Assembly: GCF_004295665.1 (NCBI RefSeq)
Contig: NZ_CP034759.1
Coordinates: forward strand, 2,852,001-2,916,000
Origin: Litorilituus sediminis
Lineage (GTDB): Bacteria; Pseudomonadota; Gammaproteobacteria; Enterobacterales; Alteromonadaceae
DNA length: 64,000 nucleotides
Reading direction: 5' to 3'
In this document: piece by piece, positions 1-8,999 of the stretch
How the letters are laid out: every line of letters begins with the position of its first letter
Position numbering within the stretch: position 1 is the first letter of the stretch
Program-made: the position numbers and the translations under genes
The notes under the pieces: model-generated
Told to the model about the DNA's origin: nothing
The model's input: only the letters and a program-made list of their open reading frames with translations
Databases searched by the model: none

Positions 1-404
1 AGAATCACAGCTATGGAAGTACCTGAAGGAATATCGGCAACCGATTTATAGTCAAAGCGGGTATTTTGCGAGTAATAATAAGAGGCTGAGGCGATCAAAA
101 TTGGCTCTTGGCCAAAGGTGAATTTTTTCAGGGTACTTGCTTGTTTAGTGACGTTAAAAGCGCCATCAACTTTACCTATTTCTGCCAGGTGTAATGCGCG
201 CGCATAAGGTACAGTGACAAAGCTAACTTGTACTCCTTGATGAGCTAAAGCTTTTTGCAAGATTTGTTTTGATATGCCATTCCCGTTTTGGTCTGCATAA
301 GGGGGCCAACTGTTTTCTACTGCTAGGGTAATACTGGTTTGCGCATGCGTAATAGGTATGTAGAGTGTGGTAATGATAGTGAATAAGAAAAGAATAGCTT
401 TCAT
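1..404 (-). CDS. Periplasmic substrate-binding protein, SBP_bac_3 type (3' part outside window)
   Basis: The gene runs off the left edge, so only about the first 134 residues are visible. They start MKAILFLFTIITT, a hydrophobic signal peptide ending near THAQ. The following stretch, with WPPYADQNGNGIS, then ALAHQGVQVSFVTVPYARAL and VDGAFNVTK, is typical of the amino-acid-binding periplasmic protein fold used by ABC importers and by sensor proteins. No permease or ATPase gene is adjacent within the window, so it may be an orphan binding protein, which is common in Alteromonadales. Its ligand cannot be told from sequence. It is transcribed away from the glutaminase gene, and 142 bp separate the two starts. 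The ATG is at 402-404. Confidence 0.8.
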   Translation of the reverse strand, partial: MKAILFLFTIITTLYIPITHAQTSITLAVENSWPPYADQNGNGISKQILQKALAHQGVQVSFVTVPYARALHLAEIGKVDGAFNVTKQASTLKKFTFGQEPILIASASYYYSQNTRFDYKSVADIPSGTSIAVI

Positions 405-546
405 GTACAGAAAAAGACGCGCTAAATAAGGTGTATTATAGGATTATTGTCGACATTTTACATTATCGCTTTAGTCGAATTTTCTTGTTTCGTGATTTTG
501 TTTCTGCCTATTATGGCGTTAGTAGTTGAACCTTGAACGTACGCCA

Positions 547-1479
547 ATGACAAATAAAGCGCATATTAACTACCAGCTTATTTTAGAGCAGGTGTTTGAT
601 AAAATGACAGGCCTTGAAAATAGTGGTCAAGTAGCAACCTATATTCCACAGCTGGCCAAGGTGGATGCCAACAAATTAGGCATACATTTAATAGATAGTG
701 AACAAAGTCACTATAGCGTAGGAGATGCCTGCGAAAAGTTTTCAATTCAAAGTATTGCCAAGGTGTTATCTCTTACACTGGCATTGAAAGCACGAGGTGA
801 TAGTTTATGGCAACGAGTAGGTGTTGAACCATCAGGAAGTGCTTTTAATTCACTTGTTCAGCTTGAATATGAAAAGGGTAGACCACGTAACCCTTTTATT
901 AATGCTGGCGCTATTGTTGTTTGTGATGTACTGATTTCTGAGTATCGGCAGCCAAAATCTGAGCTGCTAAAATTCATTAGAGCATTAAGTGGTAATGCTA
1001 AGTTGTCATTTGATCCTGCGGTTGCTGAATCTGAAAAGCGTACCAGTTACCGTAATAATGCCTTAGCGCACTTGATGAAAGATTTTGGCAATATTGACAA
1101 CGATATAGAGACTGTACTCGATTTGTATTGTTATCTTTGTTCTATTGAAATGACCTGCCAAGAAATGGCGCAAACCTTTATGTATTTAGCTGATAATGGT
1201 GTTAACCCACTGACAGGTGAAGTGGTTGTCTCTAGTATTGAAGCAAAGAGAATAAACGCCATTATGCAGTTATGTGGTTTTTATGATGAAGCCGGTGAGT
1301 TTTCATTTACAGTGGGCTTGCCGGGTAAGAGTGGCGTTGGTGGTGGTATTATTGCCATTCACCCGAAACATTATAGTGTTGCTGTGTGGAGCCCAAAGCT
1401 TAATAGTAAAGGGAATTCTTTTATTGGCATGAAAGTACTTGAAGCGATAACTACTATATCGCAGTCGTCTATTTTTTAG
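547..1479 (+). CDS. glsA: Glutaminase (serine-dependent beta-lactamase fold)
   Basis: This cytoplasmic enzyme hydrolyses L-glutamine to glutamate and ammonia. From the ATG at 547 the protein has 310 residues, close to the usual ~308 for bacterial glutaminases. An in-frame TTG at 526 would add seven residues but has no better ribosome site. The catalytic S-x-x-K is seen as SIQSIAK (Ser69, Lys72), followed by the family stretches RPRNPFINAGAI and YRNNALAHLM, and near the end LPGKSGVGGGI. It lies between two genes for periplasmic amino-acid-type binding proteins on the other strand, which fits a role in amino-acid use, but no operon is evident. The stop codon lies inside the first unit of a 29-bp tandem repeat shared with the convergent gene. 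Confidence 0.95.
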   Translation: MTNKAHINYQLILEQVFDKMTGLENSGQVATYIPQLAKVDANKLGIHLIDSEQSHYSVGDACEKFSIQSIAKVLSLTLALKARGDSLWQRVGVEPSGSAFNSLVQLEYEKGRPRNPFINAGAIVVCDVLISEYRQPKSELLKFIRALSGNAKLSFDPAVAESEKRTSYRNNALAHLMKDFGNIDNDIETVLDLYCYLCSIEMTCQEMAQTFMYLADNGVNPLTGEVVVSSIEAKRINAIMQLCGFYDEAGEFSFTVGLPGKSGVGGGIIAIHPKHYSVAVWSPKLNSKGNSFIGMKVLEAITTISQSSIF

Positions 1480-1532
1480 CGCTGTAGATGATTGATATCG
1501 ATATTTAGCGCTGTAAATAATTGATATCGATA
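1475..1532. repeat. Two-unit 29-bp tandem repeat at convergent gene ends
   Basis: Units 1475-1503 and 1504-1532 share the core TTTAGCGCTGTA plus ATTGATATCGATA and differ at two positions. The first unit contains the glutaminase stop codon, and the second forms the last codons and stop of the convergent binding-protein gene. A local duplication of the binding-protein 3' end is the simplest explanation. Confidence 0.85.
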
Positions 1533-2284
1533 TTAAGTACTTTGTTCGTTTCATCAATAACACCATCAGCCACTAAAGCATTATAGCTACGTCGTACTTT
1601 TTGACAAATCGCTTTGCCGTTGGGGTAGCGCTTAGGCGTGGTGATTGGGTAGCCTAACAAAGTATAAAGTGGGTAGCTTTTTAGCTTGCTTAAGTCATGG
1701 TGATTATTCGCTAAGTTTGCATTTGTCATTAGGTTATCAAATACAATGAGATAGTCACCACGACCTATATATAAGCCTTTTAAAGCGGCTGCTATTGTTC
1801 GAGGTCGCATAAAGGTTATTTGCGGATTGCTTTTTAAGCTTTCATATTCCCCTAATGGTAAACCATGCAAGATAATAATATTTTTCCCATTAAAATCGTC
1901 AGGTTTAGTGAGTTGAGGAAGTTCATCTTTAAGATAATAAACCCTTAAGGTGACTTTTGTTGGCGGCACACAAATGTGTAAAATATCTTCGGTGTTAATG
2001 CTTTTAATTTCACCGTAATTGATAAAGGCGACTTTTCCTTGTTCTATCTGAAACTGCATACGTTGGTAGGGCACGTGAACAAATACCACATCAAGCCCAG
2101 CATGCTGATAAACCTTTTGCGCTAGGCGGTAGTGTAATCCTAAAAAGTCTTCGCCAGGCTCTTGCCAATAGGGTGGAAAGGTAAGGTAGTACTGTTGTAG
2201 CTTTTCTGATGGTTTTGCAATAACCGCTGCGCTAGCGCAATATAGGAATAATAACAGCCAACTAATTACGGCAAGCTTTGACAC
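1505..2284 (-). CDS. Periplasmic substrate-binding-like protein
   Basis: This is a 259-residue secreted protein with a GTG start (2282-2284) preceded by a good AGGAG site. Its N-terminus (MSKLAVISWLLLFLYCASAAVIAKP) is a signal peptide. The body resembles the bacterial extracellular solute-binding family 3: TFPPYWQEPGEDFLGLHYRLAQ near the start, FVHVPYQRMQFQIEQGKVAF, then a second lobe with DFNGKNIIILHGLPLG. No transporter partner is adjacent. The family also serves as a sensor of amino acids or as an orphan periplasmic protein, so the ligand is unknown. It converges on the glutaminase gene, and its last codons lie in the second unit of a 29-bp tandem duplication. Confidence 0.75.
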   Translation of the reverse strand: MSKLAVISWLLLFLYCASAAVIAKPSEKLQQYYLTFPPYWQEPGEDFLGLHYRLAQKVYQHAGLDVVFVHVPYQRMQFQIEQGKVAFINYGEIKSINTEDILHICVPPTKVTLRVYYLKDELPQLTKPDDFNGKNIIILHGLPLGEYESLKSNPQITFMRPRTIAAALKGLYIGRGDYLIVFDNLMTNANLANNHHDLSKLKSYPLYTLLGYPITTPKRYPNGKAICQKVRRSYNALVADGVIDETNKVLNIDINYLQR

Positions 2285-2324
2285 GAGTGCTCCTGTTTCT
2301 GGCTACCCTTGTTAATAATTTAGC

Positions 2325-2352
2325 AGAGAACCATTAAACTTTCTGGTTCTCT
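2325..2352 (-). terminator. Hairpin downstream of the BACON lipoprotein gene
   Basis: Nine-bp perfect arms AGAGAACCA (2325-2333) and TGGTTCTCT (2344-2352) enclose a 10-nt loop, 15 bp after the stop of the leftward lipoprotein gene. No clear U-run follows on the minus strand, so it may be a weak or Rho-assisted terminator. Confidence 0.4.
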
Positions 2353-2366
2353 ACTGGCTTATCGCA

Positions 2367-4355
2367 CTATGGCTCTATATTGACTAACTCTACCCTGCTG
2401 TCTAGTTCAGGTGTTGCGGCGCTATTAACATTGAGTATGATACGTTGACCATCTTGTGTTAACTGTACACTGCTAGGTTGTCTACCTTGGGTTAACGTGG
2501 TTGAAGTGATCATTTGCTGGTTATCATATTTATCTACATAAAAGCCATCAGCAACACTTGGGTCAATGCGCACATAATGTGGTAAATCATCATTACTTTT
2601 AACAATAAACAAGCTGACAACATTTTCATTGCTTTCTAATAAACCGTTATCGGTAAAGTTACTGCCATCAAAGCTAAGCCACTCGCTGTTATCACTAATT
2701 AAGTACAACTGACTTTCATCATTGCTAACGGTAAAGTCACGGATCACTTGCCCTTCTGCTAAGGATTCTGGTCGATATTCATGTGTTAGTTCAGCGGTTA
2801 AGGCTAGTTCACCAAAATCGTTCGCTTGCATGGTATAACGATTGAAGGTTCCAGCATTAGGGTTTAGGGCGAATAGCGTGTTTGCTTGTTTGGCAATATC
2901 AATATTGGAGGTAACAAAGGCATTAGCGCCATCCCAGAATAGTCGCTGTAAGTTTTCGTTGGCGAACTCTAATGCTTGGGTGATGACATAGTAGCGCCCT
3001 GAAATCGGAATAATGGCAAGAGGCTCAAGTTGAATATTGGCGTCTGTAATTTCAGTTATGCTGTTATCTGCAAGGGTAATTCTATATCTATGAATAGTTT
3101 CTTTTGTGCTGCCATTTTCTGTGGTTGTCGTAACTAATGCTTTAGCCAGAAGATATTCGCCAGTTGGATGGATAATGAGTTGTTCTAAGAGAGAATTTTC
3201 TGGTGATACTGCAAGGGTTGAAATAAGCTCGCCACTGTATTGATGATAGGTAAGCAAATTATGTTTATGGGCAATATAGAAATAGGGCATATTTGGTGAA
3301 CTCACCATAGCATCATCAGCAACATTAAGTGGCTCTAGTACTTGGTTGCTAAATTCTTGCTCACTGTTAAATAAGCTAACCTGAATGGTTTGTGCCATGA
3401 CTGCCATGTCATCAACGGCCGATATGTTAATTTCGGCATGACTTATGGCATTACTTGCTGCTATATCGCTATCAGCTTGAATACGTAATTGTGTAGCGCT
3501 AATCGGTGTTAACGTTAGCCAAGGTGCATCAGTTGCTGCTTGCCAAGGGTATTGATTTTCGCCAACGTTTTTAATAGTGATTGTTTCATCGAGTGAGCTC
3601 ACAGTCATGGTTTTGCTTAAGGCAATACTGGGTTTGTCAGTGTAAAAGTAGATATTGTCTAGGGCTAAATCAACGTCAATGGTTTTACTATCGCCGCTCG
3701 TGGCTTCAGTGAGAATAACTTTAGCCGATTGTACGCCTGATTCGACAAAGCCTGTTGGGTCTGCTGAGACGGTAATTACCCCATCGCCTGAGCCTGAATG
3801 AGTATCTAAGGTTAGCCAGTTGGCATCTGTTGATGCCAGCCAGTCGTTCTGCTTACTGGTGATTGAAATTGTTTGGCTAGCAAGCTCGCTGTCACCTAAT
3901 GTTGCACTGTAATTGAGTTTGTCTGTATCAGTAGTTAATTGCCATACCAATAAACTAACATCAACTTCAGTTTCGGCAAATTTAGTCGCATCGTTATTGG
4001 TTGTCGCGATGCGAATTTTAGTTTGATAACTGTCAGGCGGTAATCTGTTCGCATTAATGACTTCTAAGTGGATGGTCGCTGAACTGTCGGTGACATTTTC
4101 TGCACGATAAGTAAGCCATGGCACAGGAGACGTTTCAGGCGGGAAGCCCACTAAAATACCATCACCAACAAAATTTACCTTAATAGCGACACTGTCGCTG
4201 GACTCTTGTGCTACCTCATTACTAAAGCTGGCAGAGGAAGTATCTGCTGAAATAGAAAATACTCTGTCATCTGATGAACTGCCACAAGATTGCAATAACA
4301 GAGCCATGCTCATAATAATGAAAGCATAGAAAATGTGATGTATTTGTCCCTTCAT
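2367..4355 (-). CDS. Lipoprotein with BACON-like Ig domains and a probable beta-propeller C-terminal half
   Basis: The 662-residue precursor has an N-terminal membrane segment ending in a lipobox (LLLQSC, Cys24), followed by a short Ser/Asp linker, so it should be lipidated and exposed in the envelope. About residues 30-330 hold three or more BACON-like beta-sandwich repeats, recognised by W-L-T-L followed by G-x-G-x-I-T-V, for example WLTLDTHSGSGDGVITVSAD. The second half has repeated short segments such as YFYIAHKHNLLTYHQYSGEL, which suggests a beta-propeller, though this is only pattern recognition. No enzymatic motif was seen. In other bacteria BACON domains are proposed to bind carbohydrate or mucin. 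It stands alone between a binding protein gene and a divergent DUF885 gene. Confidence 0.7.
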   Translation of the reverse strand: MKGQIHHIFYAFIIMSMALLLQSCGSSSDDRVFSISADTSSASFSNEVAQESSDSVAIKVNFVGDGILVGFPPETSPVPWLTYRAENVTDSSATIHLEVINANRLPPDSYQTKIRIATTNNDATKFAETEVDVSLLVWQLTTDTDKLNYSATLGDSELASQTISITSKQNDWLASTDANWLTLDTHSGSGDGVITVSADPTGFVESGVQSAKVILTEATSGDSKTIDVDLALDNIYFYTDKPSIALSKTMTVSSLDETITIKNVGENQYPWQAATDAPWLTLTPISATQLRIQADSDIAASNAISHAEINISAVDDMAVMAQTIQVSLFNSEQEFSNQVLEPLNVADDAMVSSPNMPYFYIAHKHNLLTYHQYSGELISTLAVSPENSLLEQLIIHPTGEYLLAKALVTTTTENGSTKETIHRYRITLADNSITEITDANIQLEPLAIIPISGRYYVITQALEFANENLQRLFWDGANAFVTSNIDIAKQANTLFALNPNAGTFNRYTMQANDFGELALTAELTHEYRPESLAEGQVIRDFTVSNDESQLYLISDNSEWLSFDGSNFTDNGLLESNENVVSLFIVKSNDDLPHYVRIDPSVADGFYVDKYDNQQMITSTTLTQGRQPSSVQLTQDGQRIILNVNSAATPELDSRVELVNIEP

Positions 4356-4599
4356 GATGTGTCCTATTTTGCTGAACTAGCCTTTTTAAGGTTAATCAAA
4401 GGTTATTTCAATGTTAACTATAGGAGAGTATAAGAGACTAGCGGATGAGAATCTAGCTTGGCAGGCATTTGATTGTTATTGATTAACAAGCTAGGCAAGC
4501 AAACATGCTCAGTAATATTTTGAAACAATCCATTGAATTGACTGTATCAGCACCACAGGTTAATTTTACGGAGATAATAACTACAATTTAGGAAATAAC

Positions 4600-6474
4600 A
4601 TGCGACAACTTCGTACCGCACTTTCAATCACGGCAGTTTGTGTGCTGGCGGCCTGCCAGCCATCTGAAACAACCTCTAATCAGGCTAACTCTCCGGCTGT
4701 GGAGCAAGCAGCAAGCTCTGTGACAAGTCAAACAGAGAGTGAGCGCTTGAATCAGTGGTTTGCTGACAAATATGAACAGCAATTACAAATGAGCCCAATG
4801 ATGTTGACCTTCCTTGGCCGTAAAGAACAGTACGATAAAGTAGATGATATGTCGCGAGCAGAAGAGAAGCGACAACTCGCATGGCAAGCAGCGACAGCTA
4901 AAGAGCTTGAAACTAGCTTTGATTATAACAAGTTAGATGATGAAGCTAAGATCTCATATGATATTTGGATGCATCAATATCATGAAGCTAAAGAGGGTGA
5001 GAAGTTTAGCGATAGTGGTTATGTATTTACGCAAATGCAGGGTATTCAAGCTTTTGCTGCTCAATTTTTGATTAACTTTCATAAGGTTGAGCAAGAAAGC
5101 GATATGCAGGCCTATAATGCCCGTATCGCAGGTATAGCTAAAGCGATTTCAGTTCTATTGGTGAGAGCACAAGAGCGTGCAGAAAATGGCATTCGGCCAC
5201 CAAAATTTGCTTATCAAGGGGTAATAGAGCAAGCACAAGCCATTATTACTGGCGCGCCGTTTACTGAATCTGAAACAGACTCGCCTTTATGGGCTGATGT
5301 AAAGCGTAAAACTAACGCCTTGCTTGAGGCGGAAAAAATTGATCAAGCAACGGCAGATGCCTTGCAAGCACAAGCTAAGTCGGCATTATTAGAAGCGTTT
5401 TTGCCATCTTATCAGGCACTCATTGCATGGTTTGAAAAAGATATAGTAAACACGCAAGAAAATGCCACTGGTGTTGGTCAGCAAGCTGATGGTAAAGATT
5501 ATTATAATTTTAGATTAAAAGCATCGACAACAACTAACTTAACAGCAGATGAAATACATCAAATTGGTTTGACTGAAGTTGCCCGTATTACCAAAGAGAT
5601 GGAAGCAATTAAAGATAAAGTTGGCTTTGAAGGTTCGTTACAAGAATTCTTTACTTTTGTTAAAACCGATGAACAGTTCTTTTTCCCTAATACAGATGAA
5701 GGCCGCCAAGCCTATATTGATGAAACAGAAAAGTACCTAGCGCAAATCACTGAGCAACTGCCAAATTATTTTGGCATTTTGCCTAAGGCTGATTTAATCG
5801 TTAAGCGTGTTGAGCCATTTAGAGAGCAAGATGGTGGTGCTCAGCATTACTTCCCTGGTACGCCGGATGGTTCGCGCCCAGGTATTTATTACGCTCACTT
5901 ATCAGATATGACAGCTATGCCTAAGAATGAAATGGAAGGTGTTGCTTATCATGAAGGTAGTCCGGGCCATCATATGCAAATATCTATAGCTCAGGAGCTT
6001 GAATCAGTACCGCAATTTAGAACCCAAGCAAGCTTTACTGCATATGCTGAGGGCTGGGGGTTATATGCCGAATTACTTGCTAAAGAAATGGGGGGCTACC
6101 AAGACGATTTCTCTGACTTTGGCCGTTTAGTGAATGAAATATGGCGTGCTGTTCGCTTAGTGGTTGATACTGGCTTGCATGCCAAAGGTTGGACCGAGCA
6201 ACAAGCCATTACTTACTTTAAAGAGAAAACGCCGATTTCAGCAGAAGCAATTCAATCAGAAGTTCGTCGTTATTTAGTTTGGCCGGGTCAAGCAACAGCT
6301 TATAAAGTGGGCATGCTGAGAATGTTAGAATTAAGAGCACATGCTGAGAAAGAGCTAGGCGATAAGTTTGATATTCGAGGTTTCCACGATACCATTCTTG
6401 GTGGTGGCGCTATGCCATTGGCTATATTAGATCGCCGCGTCAATGAATGGATTGCAAAGGTTAAGCAAAGCTAA
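4600..6474 (+). CDS. DUF885 family lipoprotein, putative metallopeptidase
   Basis: This is a 624-residue lipoprotein with the lipobox LAAC (Cys19) after a short signal sequence. It matches the DUF885 family, whose members are thought to be zinc-dependent peptidases. The family signature HEGSPGHHMQ, with two potential zinc-binding histidines, is near residues 450-459, and the conserved YAEGWGLYAE stretch follows. A large helical N-terminal part precedes it, as is usual. The length fits the family (about 580-620 residues). It is probably anchored to the membrane and acts on peptides in the periplasm, but the substrate is unknown. It is a single-gene unit closed by a strong intrinsic terminator. 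Confidence 0.9.
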   Translation: MRQLRTALSITAVCVLAACQPSETTSNQANSPAVEQAASSVTSQTESERLNQWFADKYEQQLQMSPMMLTFLGRKEQYDKVDDMSRAEEKRQLAWQAATAKELETSFDYNKLDDEAKISYDIWMHQYHEAKEGEKFSDSGYVFTQMQGIQAFAAQFLINFHKVEQESDMQAYNARIAGIAKAISVLLVRAQERAENGIRPPKFAYQGVIEQAQAIITGAPFTESETDSPLWADVKRKTNALLEAEKIDQATADALQAQAKSALLEAFLPSYQALIAWFEKDIVNTQENATGVGQQADGKDYYNFRLKASTTTNLTADEIHQIGLTEVARITKEMEAIKDKVGFEGSLQEFFTFVKTDEQFFFPNTDEGRQAYIDETEKYLAQITEQLPNYFGILPKADLIVKRVEPFREQDGGAQHYFPGTPDGSRPGIYYAHLSDMTAMPKNEMEGVAYHEGSPGHHMQISIAQELESVPQFRTQASFTAYAEGWGLYAELLAKEMGGYQDDFSDFGRLVNEIWRAVRLVVDTGLHAKGWTEQQAITYFKEKTPISAEAIQSEVRRYLVWPGQATAYKVGMLRMLELRAHAEKELGDKFDIRGFHDTILGGGAMPLAILDRRVNEWIAKVKQS

Positions 6475-6494
6475 GCCTTGCCGTTGATATTTTA

Positions 6495-6529
6495 AGGCCT
6501 ATTAGCGTATGTGCTAATAGGCCTTTTTA
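6495..6529 (+). terminator. Intrinsic terminator after the DUF885 gene
   Basis: Twelve-bp arms AGGCCTATTAGC (6495-6506) and GCTAATAGGCCT (6513-6524) with a 6-nt loop are followed by a T-run. The hairpin may also serve the convergent DUF2750 gene. Confidence 0.9.
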
Positions 6530-6541
6530 TTTCACTTGGTA

Positions 6542-6937
6542 TTACTGTTTTCTTTGTCGCTTATTAGCTGCTTTTACTAGCATGTCAGCTAATTCCTGTG
6601 GATCGAGAATAATGCCTTGCTCTTGGGAATTCGGACAAGCCACTATGGCTAAATCATCCTCAATAAGTCCGGGTGTCCACTTGTTTTGCCAGTCTTTGAG
6701 TGAAATAGCCTGAGCTTGGCAATGTTGCCATTCGCTTGTTGCCCAAGCTTGAGCAAGTACTTTTGATGGCCATACGGGAACACAATCTTCATCTTCAGTA
6801 TTTAGCATCACACAGCCGTGTTCATCGGTAAGTAACCATACTTCATTATGATTGAGAATTTGTTGGATCAGATAAGTTAAACGTTGCTCGTCGTTATAAT
6901 TATCTATGGTTTGCAGGCTAGGCTCAGGCTGTTGCAT
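6542..6937 (-). CDS. DUF2750 domain-containing protein
   Basis: This is a 131-residue soluble protein without signal peptide. The central part, with VWLLTDEHGCVM, then VPVWPSKVLAQAWA and later LIEDDLAIVACPN, corresponds to DUF2750, a family of small cytoplasmic proteins of unknown role common in gammaproteobacteria. No catalytic motif is visible. It converges on the DUF885 gene and shares its terminator region. The short charged C-terminus (KAANKRQRKQ) lies outside the domain. Confidence 0.75.
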   Translation of the reverse strand: MQQPEPSLQTIDNYNDEQRLTYLIQQILNHNEVWLLTDEHGCVMLNTEDEDCVPVWPSKVLAQAWATSEWQHCQAQAISLKDWQNKWTPGLIEDDLAIVACPNSQEQGIILDPQELADMLVKAANKRQRKQ

Positions 6938-7202
6938 AAAGATATTCGGCGAAATAGAAATGTAAGGTGAATAATACGTTGATATTTTCTTTAAGTCATA
7001 ACTATTTTTATAGCTGCTTTTATCGTGCTTGTTTTCGCTGCTAAGTTTCTACTTTTATTGTTATATGTCTACCATTTAGCAGTTTTTAATATCAAGCATT
7101 TAGTTTGCTAGCGCAATAAATACTTCGACAATAAATGTCACAATTTTGTCGTTGCTGCCAGCGTTATTGTTTTGCATAGTATCATTAATATTTTTTAAAC
7201 TC

Positions 7203-7817
7203 ATGGAAAATCAGTTGCTTGAGATTATAAAACTGAGTAAGTCGTATTTAGGTCATCAGGTCTTTTCTGAGCTTGATTTGCAGTTTAGTCAGCAAAAATA
7301 TTGCATTGTTGGCGAAAATGGTTGTGGTAAAACAACGCTATTATTACTTGCCGCCGGCTTAGAGCCAGCATGCTCTGGTGAAATTTTAATTGATAAAAAG
7401 CCTGTTACGGATAAAGCCGTTAGATTTGATATTGGTATTTCATCAGATAGAATTGTTTTACCTGAATTTCTCACCTCAAAGCAGTTGCTAGACTTTCACT
7501 GCCAGCAATTCTGTTGCCCTTTTCCTGAGGAGCTTATCAAGGCTCTGCATTTTGCTAAGCAGCTTACTAAACCTATTAAGGGTTTATCATTAGGCAGCTT
7601 GAAGAAGATATCTTTATTATTGGCTTTGTGTCATCAGCCTAAATACCTATTGTTGGATGAGCCTACTACAGGCTTAGATAAGCTCAGTAGAGAGTGGCTA
7701 TTAGCGTATTTACAGCGTTATAACGGCTGCTTGATTGTAACTAGCCATGAGGCTTGCTTTATCGATAATAGCCATTATAGGCAAATTAATTTGCTGCAGT
7801 TAGGCGATAATGATTAG
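7203..7817 (+). CDS. ABC transporter ATP-binding protein
   Basis: This 204-residue ATPase subunit has Walker A GENGCGKTT near residues 37-45, a signature-like segment LSLGSLKKISL near 125, and Walker B YLLLDEPTTGLD near 147-158. A TTG at 7146 would add 19 hydrophobic residues that are not part of the family, so the ATG at 7203 (MENQLLEI) is preferred. The signature deviates from the usual LSGGQ, as in several exporter-type ATPases. It overlaps the following membrane-protein gene by 8 bp, so the two are translationally coupled and form one small export or membrane-maintenance ABC system. The substrate is unknown. Confidence 0.88.
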   Translation: MENQLLEIIKLSKSYLGHQVFSELDLQFSQQKYCIVGENGCGKTTLLLLAAGLEPACSGEILIDKKPVTDKAVRFDIGISSDRIVLPEFLTSKQLLDFHCQQFCCPFPEELIKALHFAKQLTKPIKGLSLGSLKKISLLLALCHQPKYLLLDEPTTGLDKLSREWLLAYLQRYNGCLIVTSHEACFIDNSHYRQINLLQLGDND

Positions 7818-8928
7818 TTACCTGAATTTACGCTGGCGAATTTATAGTGATGAATTGCAGCAATTACTAGCATCTTTACAACAGTTAATGACATTCTTGT
7901 TATTAATGTTGTACTTAGCTTTGCCTATATTGATACTAACGCCACTGTTATGCCTGAGTATCATTGCTGATATTAATACCAGTTTAGTTGAGCGTGTTAT
8001 CTATCAATGGTTTTATTTGGCATTGTTATATTTGCTGGTGCGTATTCAGCGTAAGGCTGTTATAGCAAGCAGATATCAGCATTATTTAGCCAGTGTTCCA
8101 CAATCAACTTTCAGCAGTAAACTTGCCAGTATTTTACTTACCTGTATGGCAGGTAATTTATTGCTGTTAGCGCCGTTAGCGTTATTAGCGTATTTGCCTA
8201 ATTGGCAAGCTGTGTTGGCTAATGTGCACTTTATTAGCTTTGCCCTAGCGGCAATTGCGATAGCTTGGTTGGCGGTAACAAAAACGGGTTTTGCTTGGTT
8301 TTCCTTAGTGACTTTACCTGTGGCGCTGTTGCTTATGATGCCATTGAATATATTTAGCGCAGCTACGATGAATCTTACTATGTTAGCGGCTATTTTTTTC
8401 TCAGATCTTGTACCTTGGCCTAGTTCACATGGTAGTAACACGGCTAGCCTAACAAGTTACTGGCAATTACGTTTTATTGCTTTAAGAAGTAAGCCAAGCA
8501 GTGGCATATTCCGCCTAGTTACTTGCGTACTGATATTGGTGTTAATTGTTTATGTGCAATACCAAGTTGAGCAAACTGCGGCTGATTTTGTGCAAGTATT
8601 TGTTTGTTGGTTAGTGTCGATTATTCTAGGGTCGCAGCAATTTGATAATGAGAAATTTCATCACAGTTATCACTATTATTTAGCTAATTTCTCTAGTGAT
8701 AGAAAAGTACGTTATTTATTCGATGTATTACCTGCGCTGTTCATTAGTATTTTGCTGGCTTTAGTGATGATTTATTTACTTGGTTTTAGTCACTTTGTGC
8801 TGGTATTACTACCCTTGGCTTGTTTGTTAACTCAGTTTTCGGTGCATAAGTTTATGCGCAACTTCTTTATTTTACCCAGTTTAGTATTCGCTACACTGCT
8901 TGCTTTTATGCTGTATCTTGGCAGCTAA
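7810..8928 (+). CDS. ABC-type membrane permease (unrecognised family)
   Basis: This 372-residue, very hydrophobic protein starts with ATG overlapping the stop region of the ATPase gene. About ten membrane segments can be read, grouped in two clusters: around residues 28-55, 65-80, 100-130, 135-195, then 235-280 and 305-370. A polar stretch near 200-225 probably forms a loop. Its position makes it the transmembrane partner of the upstream ATPase. I do not recognise a named family. The closest general picture is an ABC-2-like exporter permease encoded as one polypeptide. Confidence 0.7.
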   Translation: MISYLNLRWRIYSDELQQLLASLQQLMTFLLLMLYLALPILILTPLLCLSIIADINTSLVERVIYQWFYLALLYLLVRIQRKAVIASRYQHYLASVPQSTFSSKLASILLTCMAGNLLLLAPLALLAYLPNWQAVLANVHFISFALAAIAIAWLAVTKTGFAWFSLVTLPVALLLMMPLNIFSAATMNLTMLAAIFFSDLVPWPSSHGSNTASLTSYWQLRFIALRSKPSSGIFRLVTCVLILVLIVYVQYQVEQTAADFVQVFVCWLVSIILGSQQFDNEKFHHSYHYYLANFSSDRKVRYLFDVLPALFISILLALVMIYLLGFSHFVLVLLPLACLLTQFSVHKFMRNFFILPSLVFATLLAFMLYLGS

Positions 8929-8938
8929 CGAATTGGTA

Positions 8939-8961
8939 GCGCACCTGTCACCTAGGTGCGC
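8939..8961. terminator. Hairpin between convergent permease and chemoreceptor genes
   Basis: Arms GCGCACCT (8939-8946) and AGGTGCGC (8954-8961) enclose a 7-nt loop. The hairpin sits between two convergent stop codons but has no T-run on either side, so its terminator role is only probable. Confidence 0.45.
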
Positions 8962-8999
8962 AACATCCATCAAAGGTATGTAAAATAACGCAATAGTGA

